From contig NZ_JXTE01000036.1 in NCBI RefSeq assembly GCF_000972385.1, positions 20,567-84,566 on the forward strand: a DNA stretch of 64,000 nucleotides. Reading direction: 5' to 3'. Position 1 is the first letter of the stretch, and every line of letters begins with the position of its first letter. Positions 1-9,325 of this stretch are shown here, in pieces. Source of the DNA: Streptomyces sp. WM6386 (GTDB lineage Bacteria; Actinomycetota; Actinomycetes; Streptomycetales; Streptomycetaceae). The translations under genes and the position numbers were made by a program. A model generated the notes under the pieces. That model was not told the origin of the DNA. It saw only the letters and a list, made by a program, of their open reading frames with translations, and did not search any database.

Positions 1-111
1 TCACCGGCGAGGGCCAGGAGTAGAGCGGCCCAGGAGCGGTCCGGAGGGAGCAGCGCCGATTGCTACGCCATAGAATGACCCATATGCCACCCGCCAGATG
101 GGACGGCTGTC
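1..111. other. Left-edge non-coding leader
   Basis: The first 111 bases lie upstream of the PP2C phosphatase gene. I see no complete gene here and no convincing TTGACA/TANNNT pair. The gene to the left lies outside the window, so its orientation is unknown. Confidence 0.4.
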
Positions 112-2574
112 ATGAAGGTCCCCAAGGAGGCCACACCGGACGGAACGCATGGACCGTCCGAGATGGCGAATGTGGCTGCCGCGGTGATCGACGCCAAGGG
201 CGCGGTCATCGGCTGGACGGGGGCCGCTGAGCGGCTCCTGGGATACCGCGCCGCGGAGGTCCTCGACCGCTCCGCCGCCACTCTGCTGGCCCGGCCCGAG
301 GACGCGTCACGAGCCGCCGAGGTCGCCGAGGAGTGCGGGAGCCGGGAGAGCTGGGTCGGCCTGGTGGGCGCCCGGCACCGTGACGGCCGCCGTCTGGAGG
401 TCGGGCTGCGGGTGACCGCGATGTCCGACACCGACGACCGCAAGGCCTGGCTCGTATCGGCGATCGACGTGTCGAAGGCCCCGACCTGGGCCGTCAGCGG
501 GGAGGCGCTGGAGGCCTTTCTCACCCGCTCACCGCTCGGCATGGCCATGCTCAGCCCGGACCTGCGGTACGTGTGGATGAACGACACCCTGGAGCGCTAC
601 GGCGGTGTGCCGCGCGAGGAGCGGCTCGGGCACCGGATGTCGGACTCGTTGCCAGGGCTGAACACCGAGGCGCTCGAAGCGAAGATGCGGCAGGTGCTGG
701 AGACCGGCGTGCCGGTCATCGACTACGAGTACCGGGGCTGGACCTGGGCGGATCCGCACCAGGAACACGCCTACTCCACGTCCTTCTTTCGGCTCGACGC
801 CCCGGACGGGTACCCGCTGGGCGTGTGCTACATGGGCATTGACGTCACCGACAGATGGCGGGCCCGCGAACGCCTGGCCCTGCTCAGCGAGGCCAGCGCC
901 TGTATCGGCGGGACCCTGAACGTGCTGCGGACCGCCCAGGAACTGGCCGACTTCTCGGTACCGCGGCTCGCCGACTTCGTGACCGTCGACCTGCTGGAAG
1001 CGGTACTGCACGGCGACGAACCCGGTTCGGGGCCGGCCGGCAGCGCGTTTCTGGTGCGGCGTGCCGGACAGCAGTCGATCCACGAGGGCTGCCCGGAGTC
1101 GGTGGTCACCACCGGCGACTCGATCGACGCACCCGAGTCCTCGCCGTACGTCGAGACCATGGTCAACGGCAGGGCGGTGCTGGACCCGTTCCTGGACCCG
1201 GCCACCGCCCCGTGGATCGCTCAGGACCCGGCACGGGCCAAGAGCATCGCGGAGTTCGGGATGCACTCGGTGATGTGGGTGCCGCTGTCCGCGCGCGGCA
1301 CCGTGCTGGGAGTGGCGACCTTCATCCGCATGGAGCATCCGCAGCCGTTCGAGGAGGACGATCTGCTGCTCGCCGAGGAGCTGGTCGGCCGGGCCGCGGT
1401 GTGGGTGGAGAACGCCCGCCGCTACACCCGTGAGCATGCCGCGGCGCTGGCCCTGCAGCGGAGTCTGCTCCCGCAGGGGCTGAACGGCGGGGCCGCCATG
1501 GAGGTGGCCTCGCGCTATCTGCCGGCCGATGCCCGGGGCGGGGTGAGCGGTGACTGGTTCGATGTGATCCAGCTGTCCGGCGCCCGGGTCGCCCTGGTCG
1601 TCGGCGACGTCGTCGGGCACGGCCTCAACGCCGCGGCGACCATGGGAAGGCTGCGTACCGCCGTACAGACGCTCGCCGACATGGACCTGCCGCCCGACGA
1701 GCTGCTGGCCCACCTGGACGACCTGGTGATCCGTCTGACGGAGGAGAAGGGCGGCGACGACGAACCCATCGCCACGGCGGTACTGGGCGCCACCTGCCTC
1801 TACGCCATCTACGACCCGGTCACCCAGCTGTGCACCATGGCCCGGGCCGGACATCCGCCGCCCGCCGTGGTCACCCCGGGCGGCAAGGTCTCCTTCCCGG
1901 ACCTTCCGGCGGGCCCTCCGCTGGGCCTCGGCTCGTTGCCCTTCGAGTCCGCCGAGATCTCCCTGCCCGAGGGGAGCCTGATCGCCCTGTACACCGATGG
2001 CCTCATCGAGAGCAGTGACCAGGACATCGACGTCGGGCTGTCCCGCCTCAGCGATGTGCTCGCGCAGTCCGGCCTGCCGCCGGAGGAGCTGTGCTCGGCG
2101 GTCGTGAACAACCTGCTCACCGGCCCGCAGACCGACGACGTCGCCCTCCTGCTGGCCCGGCCGCATGCGCTGGGCGCCGACCGGGTCGCCTCGTGGGACC
2201 TGCCGACGGATCCGGCGATCGTCGCGAGCGCCAGGAAGCTGGCTGTCCGCCAGCTGCTCGGATGGCAGCTGGAGGACCTGGTGATGACCACGGAACTGGT
2301 GGTCAGCGAGCTGGTCACCAACGCCATCCGGCACGGCACCGGGCCCGTCAGGCTGCGGATGATCCGGCACGACAAGTTGATCTGCGAGGTGTCCGACGCC
2401 AGCAACACCTCGCCCCGGATGGGCCATGCGCGGACGACCGACGAGGGTGGCAGGGGGTTGTTCCTGGTCGCCCAGATGACCCGCCGTTGGGGTACGCGCT
2501 ACACCCGGTCCGGAAAGATCATCTGGGCGGAGCAGGACCTCCCGGGGCGGGTGGGCGACCCGGGCGGACGCTGA
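112..2574 (+). CDS. PAS-GAF-PP2C (SpoIIE/RsbU-type) phosphatase with C-terminal HATPase
   Basis: 820-residue cytoplasmic signalling protein. Two PAS domains (about 20-115 and 130-245) are followed by a GAF domain (about 255-435), a PP2C/SpoIIE phosphatase domain (about 465-680, with GDWFDV near 480, GDVVGHG near 498, YTDGLIES near 627 and TDDVALLLA near 674), and an RsbW-type HATPase domain (about 690-815, ELVVSELVTNAIRHG and GGRGLFL). The family dephosphorylates anti-anti-sigma factors, while the HATPase domain resembles anti-sigma kinases, so one chain could hold both opposing activities. No sigma, anti-sigma or STAS gene lies beside it, so the partner is unknown. The ATG start gives full domain coverage; no strong ribosome site is visible. 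Confidence 0.9.
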   Translation: MKVPKEATPDGTHGPSEMANVAAAVIDAKGAVIGWTGAAERLLGYRAAEVLDRSAATLLARPEDASRAAEVAEECGSRESWVGLVGARHRDGRRLEVGLRVTAMSDTDDRKAWLVSAIDVSKAPTWAVSGEALEAFLTRSPLGMAMLSPDLRYVWMNDTLERYGGVPREERLGHRMSDSLPGLNTEALEAKMRQVLETGVPVIDYEYRGWTWADPHQEHAYSTSFFRLDAPDGYPLGVCYMGIDVTDRWRARERLALLSEASACIGGTLNVLRTAQELADFSVPRLADFVTVDLLEAVLHGDEPGSGPAGSAFLVRRAGQQSIHEGCPESVVTTGDSIDAPESSPYVETMVNGRAVLDPFLDPATAPWIAQDPARAKSIAEFGMHSVMWVPLSARGTVLGVATFIRMEHPQPFEEDDLLLAEELVGRAAVWVENARRYTREHAAALALQRSLLPQGLNGGAAMEVASRYLPADARGGVSGDWFDVIQLSGARVALVVGDVVGHGLNAAATMGRLRTAVQTLADMDLPPDELLAHLDDLVIRLTEEKGGDDEPIATAVLGATCLYAIYDPVTQLCTMARAGHPPPAVVTPGGKVSFPDLPAGPPLGLGSLPFESAEISLPEGSLIALYTDGLIESSDQDIDVGLSRLSDVLAQSGLPPEELCSAVVNNLLTGPQTDDVALLLARPHALGADRVASWDLPTDPAIVASARKLAVRQLLGWQLEDLVMTTELVVSELVTNAIRHGTGPVRLRMIRHDKLICEVSDASNTSPRMGHARTTDEGGRGLFLVAQMTRRWGTRYTRSGKIIWAEQDLPGRVGDPGGR

Positions 2575-2659
2575 CGGTTCACCCTTGAGGCCCTCGGACG
2601 GGCCGCTGCGCCCGCGGGGGCGGCCGGCCCGGCCCCTCACGAGGGGAGGAGCGGAGGTG

Positions 2660-3097
2660 ATGTGTGTGACGAGCGGATACTCCGGTACGCCTCTTGCCCG
2701 GAAGATCGGCATCAAGGGCGGACAGCGGGTGGGGCTGCGGCATGCGCCCGGGGCGTGGGACATTCCCGGGCTGCCCGACGGGTGCGAGGTCGTGGAGGGC
2801 GGGCCGCGCGGGGTCGATGTCGGCGTCGCCTTCTATCGCGAGCGGCGGGAGCTGGAGGCCGAGGCGGCCCGGCTCGTGGACGACCTCGCCGACGACGCCA
2901 TGCTGTGGATCGCCTGGCCCCGGAAGGCGGCCGGGCATGTCAGTGACATCGGTGAGAGCGATCTGCGGGACATCCTCCTCCCGCTCGGCGTCGTCGACGT
3001 GAAGGTGGCGGCGCTGGGGGAGGACTGGTCGGGGCTGAAGTTCGTACGCCGGAAGGAGAACCGGCGTACGGATCACGCTGCGAACCCGCGTACATGA
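2660..3097 (+). CDS. DUF3052 family protein
   Basis: About 145 residues. It begins with a Gly/Lys-rich segment (GYSGTPLARKIGIK), has a central YRERRELEAEAARL helix and a WIAWPRK segment, and ends basic. This is the pattern of the small DUF3052 proteins common in actinobacteria, whose biochemical role is unknown to me. The start is uncertain: a GTG at 2657, ATG at 2660 and GTG at 2666 are all in frame. The GGAGG at 2653-2657 is best spaced for 2666, and the GAGGGGAGGA at 2641-2650 for 2660. It follows the phosphatase by 85 bases. Confidence 0.7.
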   Translation: MCVTSGYSGTPLARKIGIKGGQRVGLRHAPGAWDIPGLPDGCEVVEGGPRGVDVGVAFYRERRELEAEAARLVDDLADDAMLWIAWPRKAAGHVSDIGESDLRDILLPLGVVDVKVAALGEDWSGLKFVRRKENRRTDHAANPRT

Positions 3098-3160
3098 GAC
3101 GTCCTTACCGTGAACGGCTAGCATCGCGGCGGTACTTGCGAGCCGGGATGAGGTGAGGGC

Positions 3161-4057
3161 ATGGGGGAGGCGCTACGCGTCGCCGTCGCCGTCGTGACCA
3201 TGGGGAACCGGCCGCAGGAGGTCGACGCGCTGCTGGAGTCCGTGGCCAAGCAGGACGTGGCGCCCGCGCGGATCGTGATCGTCGGGAACGGCTGCCGGCT
3301 GCCGGAGTTCGCCGAGCGGCTGTCGCTGCCCGGTGAAGTCACCGTCGTGGAGCTGGAGGAGAACCTCGGCTGTCCCGGCGGGCGCAACGCCGGGCTCGCG
3401 CGGCTGCGGGAGTTCGGGGACGTCGACGTCGTCGTCGAACTGGACGACGACGGGCTGCTCGTCGACGCCGATGTGCTGCGGCGGGTACGGGAGTTGTTCA
3501 CCGCGGACGGGCAACTCGGCGTCGTGGGCTTCCGGATCGCGGATGAGCACGGGGAGACCCAGCAGCGGCACGTGCCCCGGGTCGGCGCCTCCGATCCGCT
3601 GCGGGGCGGATATGTGACCGGCTTCCTCGGCGGCGGGCACGGCTTTCGCATGGCGATGCTCGACGAGATCGGGGACTGGCCGGCCCGGTTCTTCTTCGCG
3701 CACGAGGAGACCGACCTGGCATGGCGGGCCGCCGACGCGGGCTGGCGGATCCTGTACGCGCCCGAACTGCTGCTCCAGCACCCGAAGACCTCGCCCGCCC
3801 GGCACGCCGTCTACTACCGCGTGAACGCCCGCAACCGCGTCTGGCTGGCCCGGCGCCGGCTGCCGCTCGCGCTCATCCCGGTCCATCTCGGGGTCTGGGT
3901 ACTGCTCACGCTCGTACGGAACCGGTCGGCGGCCGGGCTGCGCGCCTGGTTCGGCGGATTCGCGGAAGGGATACGGGAGTCGGCGGGGGAGCGGCGGCCC
4001 ATGCGCTGGCGCACGGTCTGGCGGCTCACACGGCTGGGACGGCCGCCCGTCATCTGA
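3161..4057 (+). CDS. Family 2 glycosyltransferase
   Basis: 298 residues with a GT-A fold. The N-terminal VAVVTMGNRPQEVDALL strand-helix, the acidic VELDDDG motif (near residue 90, sugar-nucleotide and metal binding) and HEETDLAWR (near 180, acceptor/base region) are typical of GT2 enzymes. A hydrophobic segment near 225-245 suggests a C-terminal membrane anchor, so it probably works at the inner face of the membrane on a lipid- or polymer-linked acceptor. Donor and acceptor cannot be read from sequence. GAGGTGAGGG precedes the ATG. It stands alone, without other polysaccharide genes. Confidence 0.85.
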   Translation: MGEALRVAVAVVTMGNRPQEVDALLESVAKQDVAPARIVIVGNGCRLPEFAERLSLPGEVTVVELEENLGCPGGRNAGLARLREFGDVDVVVELDDDGLLVDADVLRRVRELFTADGQLGVVGFRIADEHGETQQRHVPRVGASDPLRGGYVTGFLGGGHGFRMAMLDEIGDWPARFFFAHEETDLAWRAADAGWRILYAPELLLQHPKTSPARHAVYYRVNARNRVWLARRRLPLALIPVHLGVWVLLTLVRNRSAAGLRAWFGGFAEGIRESAGERRPMRWRTVWRLTRLGRPPVI

Positions 4058-4060
4058 GAA

Positions 4061-4113
4061 GGGACGAGGGCCCCGGTCGCTCACCTCCGGCGACCGCGGC
4101 CCTCTCGTGTCCC
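4061..4113. terminator. Long imperfect hairpin after the glycosyltransferase
   Basis: GGGACGAGGGCC with CGGTCGC (4061-4080) pairs imperfectly with GCGACCG and GGCCCTCTCGTGTCCC (4090-4113). It starts four bases after the stop codon. There is no T-tract, which is usual in Streptomyces. Confidence 0.65.
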
Positions 4114-4442
4114 CGGATCCGGCCACGACGGCGACACTCCCCCGAGCAACGCGTCGTACGCGCGCACCCTCGGGCCAGATCCGATGAAGTGATCACATCA
4201 GGAGGCGCTAACAGATCGCTAACATGTGGCCAACGGTCCTCTGCGGGGTCGTCGGCCGATTGGCGTGAAGTCGCCGAGCGGCGGCCTCGAACGGCCGGTA
4301 CGGTGGCGGATTCCGGCCGGATCGCCGGTCGACGGTACGTGGCGGAAAACCGCCGCGCAGAGGGCGGAATCCCGCCAGAAGCGGTGGGTTTTCGAGTGCG
4401 GAGCGCGGCCGGGTGCGGCGCGTGGGAAGGCAGTGGTTCGGT
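4114..4442. other. 329-bp intergenic region upstream of the AfsR-like gene
   Basis: Holds a near-palindrome TGAAGTGATCACATCA (4185-4200) and heptamer direct repeats (4207-4235, listed separately). The remaining roughly 200 bases to the start codon show no other clear element and may be a long leader. An in-frame GTG at 4413 could move the start upstream. Confidence 0.5.
4207..4235 (+). promoter_or_regulatory. Three heptamer direct repeats at 11-bp period (SARP-type operator candidate)
   Basis: GCTAACA (4207), GCTAACA (4218) and GCCAACG (4229) recur every 11 bases. Direct heptamers at 11 or 22 bp are the known binding pattern of SARP/OmpR-type winged-helix regulators, and the next gene encodes one. 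TAACAT at 4220-4225 could be a -10 box. No -35 box is evident. Binding is inferred. Confidence 0.45.
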
Positions 4443-7400
4443 GTGAAGCCGTGCGAGCTGCGGTTCGGACTGCTGGGGCCGCCGGTTCTCTACGACGCCG
4501 GCGCGACCCGGGTGGTGGGCAGCCCCAAGGTGCGGACGCTGCTGGCCGCGCTGCTTCTCGAGGCCGGCCGTACCGTCTCGGTCGACTCCCTCAAGGACGC
4601 GCTGTGGGGCGGGGCGCCGCCCGCCTCCGCCCACGCCTCGCTGCACAACCACGTCACCAGGCTGCGACGGCTGCTCGACGACCCCGAGCGGCTGCGGGCC
4701 GTACCGCCCGGCTATCTGCTCCGGGTCGAGCAGGGTGAGCTGGACGTCCATGTCTTCGACACCCACGTCGCCGAGGCGCGCGCCGCGCACGCGGGGCGGG
4801 ACTGGGCACGGACGGTGCGCGCGTGCACCGAGGGGCTCGCGCTGTGGCGGGGCTCGCCGCTCAGCGGTCTCCCGGCCGAGCTGGGCGGATACGCCTTCGC
4901 GCAGCGGCTGCGGGAGGCGCGGCTGCTGCTTCTGGAGTGGCGCTACGATGCCGAGCTCGCCGTCGGTGACCGGCTCGACGGTCTGGTCCTGGAACTGACG
5001 TCCCTGGCCGCCGAACATCCGCTGCGCGAGGCCTTCCACCGTCAGCTGATGCTGGCCCTCCATCGGACCGGGCGGCAGGCGGAGGCGCTGGCCGTCCACC
5101 GGGATCTGCGGACGCGGCTGGTCGAGGAGCTCGGCGTGGAGCCGGGGGCGGCGGTGCGGGAGGCGCATGTCGAGGTGTTGCGGGAGGCGACGGGAGCGTC
5201 CGCCGGGGGTGAGGGGAGTGGCGGGGGCGGAGGCGAGGGTGCGTCTGGTGCGGCCGGGGGTGCGTCGGTCGTCGGTGCGGCCGACGGGGCCGAGGACACC
5301 GGGGCCGGGCCCGGAGCGGCCGACGCCGAGCCCGGAGCCGTCGACGCCGAGCCCGGGGGGATGCCCACAGGCCCACCCCGTCCTGCCCAACTCCCTCCGC
5401 CGCCAGCCCACTTCACCGGCCGTGCAACCGTCCTCGACGCCGTACGCCGAACCCTGTCCGACGCGCCCACCGCCGTCGCCGTCATCAGCGGCATGGCCGG
5501 TGTGGGCAAGAGCGCCCTCGCCCTGCACGTCGCCCATGGCCTGCGGGAACGCTTCCCCGACGGCCAGCTGTACGTCAACCTGCACGGCGCCACCCCCGGC
5601 ATGACCCCCCTCACGCCGTCCCAGGCGCTCACCGCGCTCCTGCGCGACCTGGGCGCCGACCCCCGCTCCATCCCCGAACACCCGGACGCGGCGGCCGCGT
5701 TGCTGCGCTCCCTGCTCGCGCCGACGCGCACGCTCATGGTGCTGGACGACGCCGCGACCGCCGCGCAGGTACGGCAGTTGCTGCCGGCCGGAACCGGCTG
5801 CGCGGTGATCGTCACCAGCCGCTCCCCGCTGACCACCCTCGACGGCGCCCGCCGTTTCCCGCTCGCCCCGCTGTCGGCGGAGGACAGCGCGGCGCTGCTG
5901 CGGACGATGTCCGGCCGCGACGGCGACGGCACCGGCGGCGAGGACGGCGATCGCATCGAAGCCGGCCATCCCCTGGTCGAACTCACCGGTCGCCTCCCGC
6001 TCGCCCTGCGCATCGTCGCCGCCCGCCTGGCCGCGCGCCGCGCCCTCACCCCCGATGTGCTGGCCGACCAACTGGCCGCCACGGAGGACAGGTTGCGGCA
6101 CCTGGAGTACGACGACCTGTCCGTACGCCGCTCCCTGGCCGTCGCCCACGACGCGCTCGCCGCCTCCGGCCGCCGCACCGACCGCGACGCCGCCCTCGCG
6201 CTGCGCCGGCTCGGCGCCCTCGACCTGCCCACGTACGGCGCACCCCTCATCGCCCGGCTCCTCGGCACCGAGACCAGCCGTGCGGAGGCCGCGCTCGACC
6301 GCCTCGTCGACGTGGCGCTCCTGGACGAGACGGCGTACGGCCGCTACACCCCCCACGACCTGGTGCGCGACTTCGCCCGCGAACTGGCGGACACCCGGCA
6401 CGCCCCGGACGTCGCCCGCACCGCGGTGCGCTGGTACACGGCCGTCGTCGAGCGCACCCTCACCGCGATCGTCGAGCCCGGCCTCGACCAGGACGACCGG
6501 CGCCGCCCCACCGCAGCGCAGCCGCCCGAGCACACGGCGCACGTGCTGTCGGTGCCGGCCTTCGCCTCCTCCGAAGAGGCCTTCGCCTGGGCCACGTCGG
6601 AGCTGGAGAACATCGTCGCCCTGGTCGAGCGGTACGCGGACGCCCCCGACGACCGCACCGCCGCCCATGTCGCCACCCTCCTGCGGCTCTTCGTCCCCTA
6701 CCTCCAACGCGGCGGCCGCGTCTCCGAGATGGAGGTGCTCGGACAGGCCGCGCTCCGGCTGGCGCGGCGGTTCGGGGACGAGGTCGCCGAGGCGTACGCG
6801 CTGATCGACCTCGCCGGGCTGTACTTCCTCACCGGCCGGCACGTCGAGTCCCTCGCCCGCACCGACGACTCCCTCGCGCTCTGGCGGCGACTCGGCGTCC
6901 TCTCCAGGATCCGGCGCTGCCTCGGCAACCGGGGCCTGCTGCTGGAGAACCTCGGCCGGTACGAGGAGTCCGGTCAGGCGTTGCGCCAGAGCCTGGAGCT
7001 GTCACGGCAGCTGGACGACCCCTGGGGCGAGGCCGTGACCTACGGCCACCTCGGCAATCTGTACGAGCACACCGACCCTCGCGCCGCCATCGAGCAGCAC
7101 CGGCGCTCGCTCGCCATCGGCGCCGAGATCGGCAACGTCATCGTGCAGCACTCCGCGCACTGCAACATCGGCTACGCCCATCTCACCCTGGGTGAACCGG
7201 CGGCCGCCGTACCGCACTTCGAGGAGAGCCGGCGCATCCTCGGCGGCCAGGGGGACTGGCACGGTGAGTCCCAGTCCCGGCTCGGTCTGGTGCGCGCGCT
7301 GCGGCTGCTGGGCCTCATGGACCGGGCCGAGAGCGAGTGCGCCGAGCTGCTGAGCCGTGCTGACGCCCGCGCCGACGGCTATGTGGGCGGTCTCGCCCGC

Positions 7401-7541
7401 CACCAGTACGGGCTGGTGCTGCGGGAGCGGGGGCGCGTCGAGGAAGCGTGCGCGCAGTGGCGTACGGCCCTCGCCGCGCTGGACGGGACGGACAGGAAGG
7501 CGGTCGTGGACGAGCTGCGCGAACTGCTCGGCGACGGCTGA
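4443..7541 (+). CDS. AfsR-like SARP regulator (wHTH-BTAD-NB-ARC-TPR)
   Basis: About 1030 residues, the length of AfsR-class large SARPs. Order: OmpR-type winged helix (about 5-85, LRFGLLGPPVL onward), bacterial transcriptional activation domain (about 90-240), a low-complexity Gly/Glu/Ala/Pro linker (about 250-320), an NB-ARC ATPase with P-loop GMAGVGKSALAL (near 350) and MVLDDA Walker B, then TPR repeats (about 750-1030). Such proteins bind direct repeats and activate secondary-metabolism or developmental genes; the ATPase/TPR half senses a partner or signal. No biosynthetic cluster adjoins it, so its targets are unknown. The GTG at 4443 is chosen; 4422 and 4413 are possible. Confidence 0.85.
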   Translation: MKPCELRFGLLGPPVLYDAGATRVVGSPKVRTLLAALLLEAGRTVSVDSLKDALWGGAPPASAHASLHNHVTRLRRLLDDPERLRAVPPGYLLRVEQGELDVHVFDTHVAEARAAHAGRDWARTVRACTEGLALWRGSPLSGLPAELGGYAFAQRLREARLLLLEWRYDAELAVGDRLDGLVLELTSLAAEHPLREAFHRQLMLALHRTGRQAEALAVHRDLRTRLVEELGVEPGAAVREAHVEVLREATGASAGGEGSGGGGGEGASGAAGGASVVGAADGAEDTGAGPGAADAEPGAVDAEPGGMPTGPPRPAQLPPPPAHFTGRATVLDAVRRTLSDAPTAVAVISGMAGVGKSALALHVAHGLRERFPDGQLYVNLHGATPGMTPLTPSQALTALLRDLGADPRSIPEHPDAAAALLRSLLAPTRTLMVLDDAATAAQVRQLLPAGTGCAVIVTSRSPLTTLDGARRFPLAPLSAEDSAALLRTMSGRDGDGTGGEDGDRIEAGHPLVELTGRLPLALRIVAARLAARRALTPDVLADQLAATEDRLRHLEYDDLSVRRSLAVAHDALAASGRRTDRDAALALRRLGALDLPTYGAPLIARLLGTETSRAEAALDRLVDVALLDETAYGRYTPHDLVRDFARELADTRHAPDVARTAVRWYTAVVERTLTAIVEPGLDQDDRRRPTAAQPPEHTAHVLSVPAFASSEEAFAWATSELENIVALVERYADAPDDRTAAHVATLLRLFVPYLQRGGRVSEMEVLGQAALRLARRFGDEVAEAYALIDLAGLYFLTGRHVESLARTDDSLALWRRLGVLSRIRRCLGNRGLLLENLGRYEESGQALRQSLELSRQLDDPWGEAVTYGHLGNLYEHTDPRAAIEQHRRSLAIGAEIGNVIVQHSAHCNIGYAHLTLGEPAAAVPHFEESRRILGGQGDWHGESQSRLGLVRALRLLGLMDRAESECAELLSRADARADGYVGGLARHQYGLVLRERGRVEEACAQWRTALAALDGTDRKAVVDELRELLGDG

Positions 7542-7568
7542 TCATTCGGCGTCCGCACCGCGGACCGG

Positions 7569-9257
7569 TCACTTGGCGTCGGCATAGCACTGCACCACCG
7601 ACGTGGAGAACGGGAACCGCACCGGCGTCTGCCCGAACGTCAGCCGCGCCGCCAGTTCCGCCGACTCCCGGATCGCCGCCACGACCGTCTCCGTCTCCTC
7701 CTCGGGACAGTGCACGATCACCTCGTCGTGCTGGAAGAAGACCAGCTCGGCCGCCATGTCCGCACAGGTCTGCCGCAGCGCGGCGAGCAGCAGCAGGGTC
7801 CAGTCGGCGGCGCTGCCCTGGACGACGAAGTTACGGGCGAAGCGGCCTCGGGCGCGGGCGTTGCGGGAGGCGTACCCCGGCACCCAGCCGTCGTCGGCGG
7901 GGGTCTCGGGCGCGTCCTCCTGCGGGATGCCGGCCTCCTCGGCGGCGTCGCCCGCGCCCGCCGCCGGTGGGCAGGTCCGTCCCAGCCAGGTCCGCACGAG
8001 CCGCCCCTCCTCGCCCGCGCGGGCCGCGTCGTCGACGTACGCCACCGCCCTGGGGAAGCGGCGTCTGAGCGCGGCGAGGTTCTTGAGGCCGTCGCCGGAG
8101 GTCTGGCCGTAGACCGCGCCGAGGACGGCGAGCTTGGCCTGGTCGCGGTCGCCGGAGAAGGCGCGGTCGGAGACGGACTGGTAGAGGTCACTCTCCCGGC
8201 CCGCCACCTCCATCAGCCCGGGGTCACGGGAGATCGCGGCGAGCACTCGCGGCTCCATCTGGTCGGCGTCGGCGACGACGAGCCGCCAGCCCGGGTCGGC
8301 GACGACGGCCCGACGGATGACCTTGGGGATCTGCAGCGCGCCCCCGCCGTTGGTGACCCAGCGGCCGGTGACCGTGCCGTGGCACAGGAACTCCGGCCGG
8401 AACCGCCCCTCGCGCACCCAGTCCTGGAGCCAGGACCAGCCGTGGGCGACCCAGATCCGGTACAGCTTCTTGTACTCGATCAGGGGCTTCACGGCCGGGT
8501 GGTCGATCGACTCGAGCTCCCAGCGGCGGGTGGAGTTCACCTTGATGCCGGCCTGCGCGAACGCCTTGACGACATCGGCGGGCAGGTCGGGCCGGACCCG
8601 GCGTCCGAAGGCCGCGGACACCTCGTCGGCGAGTTCGGCGAGGCGCCGGGGCTCACCGCCGCCGGCGTATCGCTCGCCGAGCATCTCGTGCAGCACCTGC
8701 CGGTGGACGTCGGCGCTCCACGGCAGCCCCGCGCGGTTCATCTCGGCGGCCACCAGCATCCCGGCCGACTCGGCGGTGATCAGCAGCCGCATCCGGTCGG
8801 GATGGGCGGTGGCGTCCTGGCGGCGCTGCTGGTCGGCGTACACCTCCAGGAGGTCGGTGAGCGGCAGATGGACGGCCTGCGGCTCGAAGAGGGAGGACTG
8901 CGAGCCGGGTTCGGCCGATCGCAGCGGAGGGTCGGGCGGGACGGGGCCGCCGCGCAGCCGGGCCAGGGCGGCGGCGGCCGAGCGGGGCTCGCCGTACCTC
9001 CCCGCGTGGCCCAGCAGCAGGGTCTCGGCGTCCTCGATGTCGTAGCACCGCTCGACCCGCACGCCCGCGGCGAGCAGCCGCGGATACACCTCGGCCGTGG
9101 ACCGCCACACCCACCGCGCCACCTCGGGCCGCCCCCGCACGGCCCTCGCGAGATCCCCCTCCCGCCGCACCGGCCCGGCGGGCAGCCCGTCGGCCCCGAG
9201 GGGGGCGATCTCCACGCCGCCGTCCTCGGCCGGAGCGAGAGCCCAGCGATCGGTCAT
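7569..9257 (-). CDS. Family A DNA polymerase without 5' nuclease (actinobacterial exonuclease/polymerase family)
   Basis: 562 residues from the MTDRWAL start. The C-terminal half is a PolA-type polymerase: motif A DADQMEPR (canonical DYSQIELR), motif B with R, K and AVYGQTS in the finger helix, and motif C QHDEV. The N-terminal 200 residues correspond to the 3'-5' exonuclease fold, but I cannot see the DxE metal motif, so proofreading is doubtful. The 5' nuclease domain of Pol I is absent. Probably a second, accessory polymerase beside the main PolA. It is convergent with the AfsR-like gene. An upstream in-frame ATG (9287) is less likely. Confidence 0.85.
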   Translation of the reverse strand: MTDRWALAPAEDGGVEIAPLGADGLPAGPVRREGDLARAVRGRPEVARWVWRSTAEVYPRLLAAGVRVERCYDIEDAETLLLGHAGRYGEPRSAAAALARLRGGPVPPDPPLRSAEPGSQSSLFEPQAVHLPLTDLLEVYADQQRRQDATAHPDRMRLLITAESAGMLVAAEMNRAGLPWSADVHRQVLHEMLGERYAGGGEPRRLAELADEVSAAFGRRVRPDLPADVVKAFAQAGIKVNSTRRWELESIDHPAVKPLIEYKKLYRIWVAHGWSWLQDWVREGRFRPEFLCHGTVTGRWVTNGGGALQIPKVIRRAVVADPGWRLVVADADQMEPRVLAAISRDPGLMEVAGRESDLYQSVSDRAFSGDRDQAKLAVLGAVYGQTSGDGLKNLAALRRRFPRAVAYVDDAARAGEEGRLVRTWLGRTCPPAAGAGDAAEEAGIPQEDAPETPADDGWVPGYASRNARARGRFARNFVVQGSAADWTLLLLAALRQTCADMAAELVFFQHDEVIVHCPEEETETVVAAIRESAELAARLTFGQTPVRFPFSTSVVQCYADAK

Positions 9258-9325
9258 GGTGCCGAGTCTGGCAGGAGGGTCTGACAACGCCCCGTCGCTC
9301 GTCGGCCGCCACCCACGGGCGGGGG

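Noticed and set aside
529..2763. A 744-codon minus-strand frame opposite the PP2C phosphatase
   Set aside because: A shadow of the phosphatase gene, with no domain or ribosome site.
4050..6842. A 930-codon minus-strand frame opposite the AfsR-like gene
   Set aside because: It mirrors the codon structure of the AfsR-like gene, whose domains are clear. Its composition is low in hydrophobic structure and has no family blocks.
4443..7541. A secondary-metabolite cluster because of the AfsR-like gene
   Set aside because: No PKS, NRPS, terpene or RiPP gene lies nearby; large SARPs often act on distant genes.
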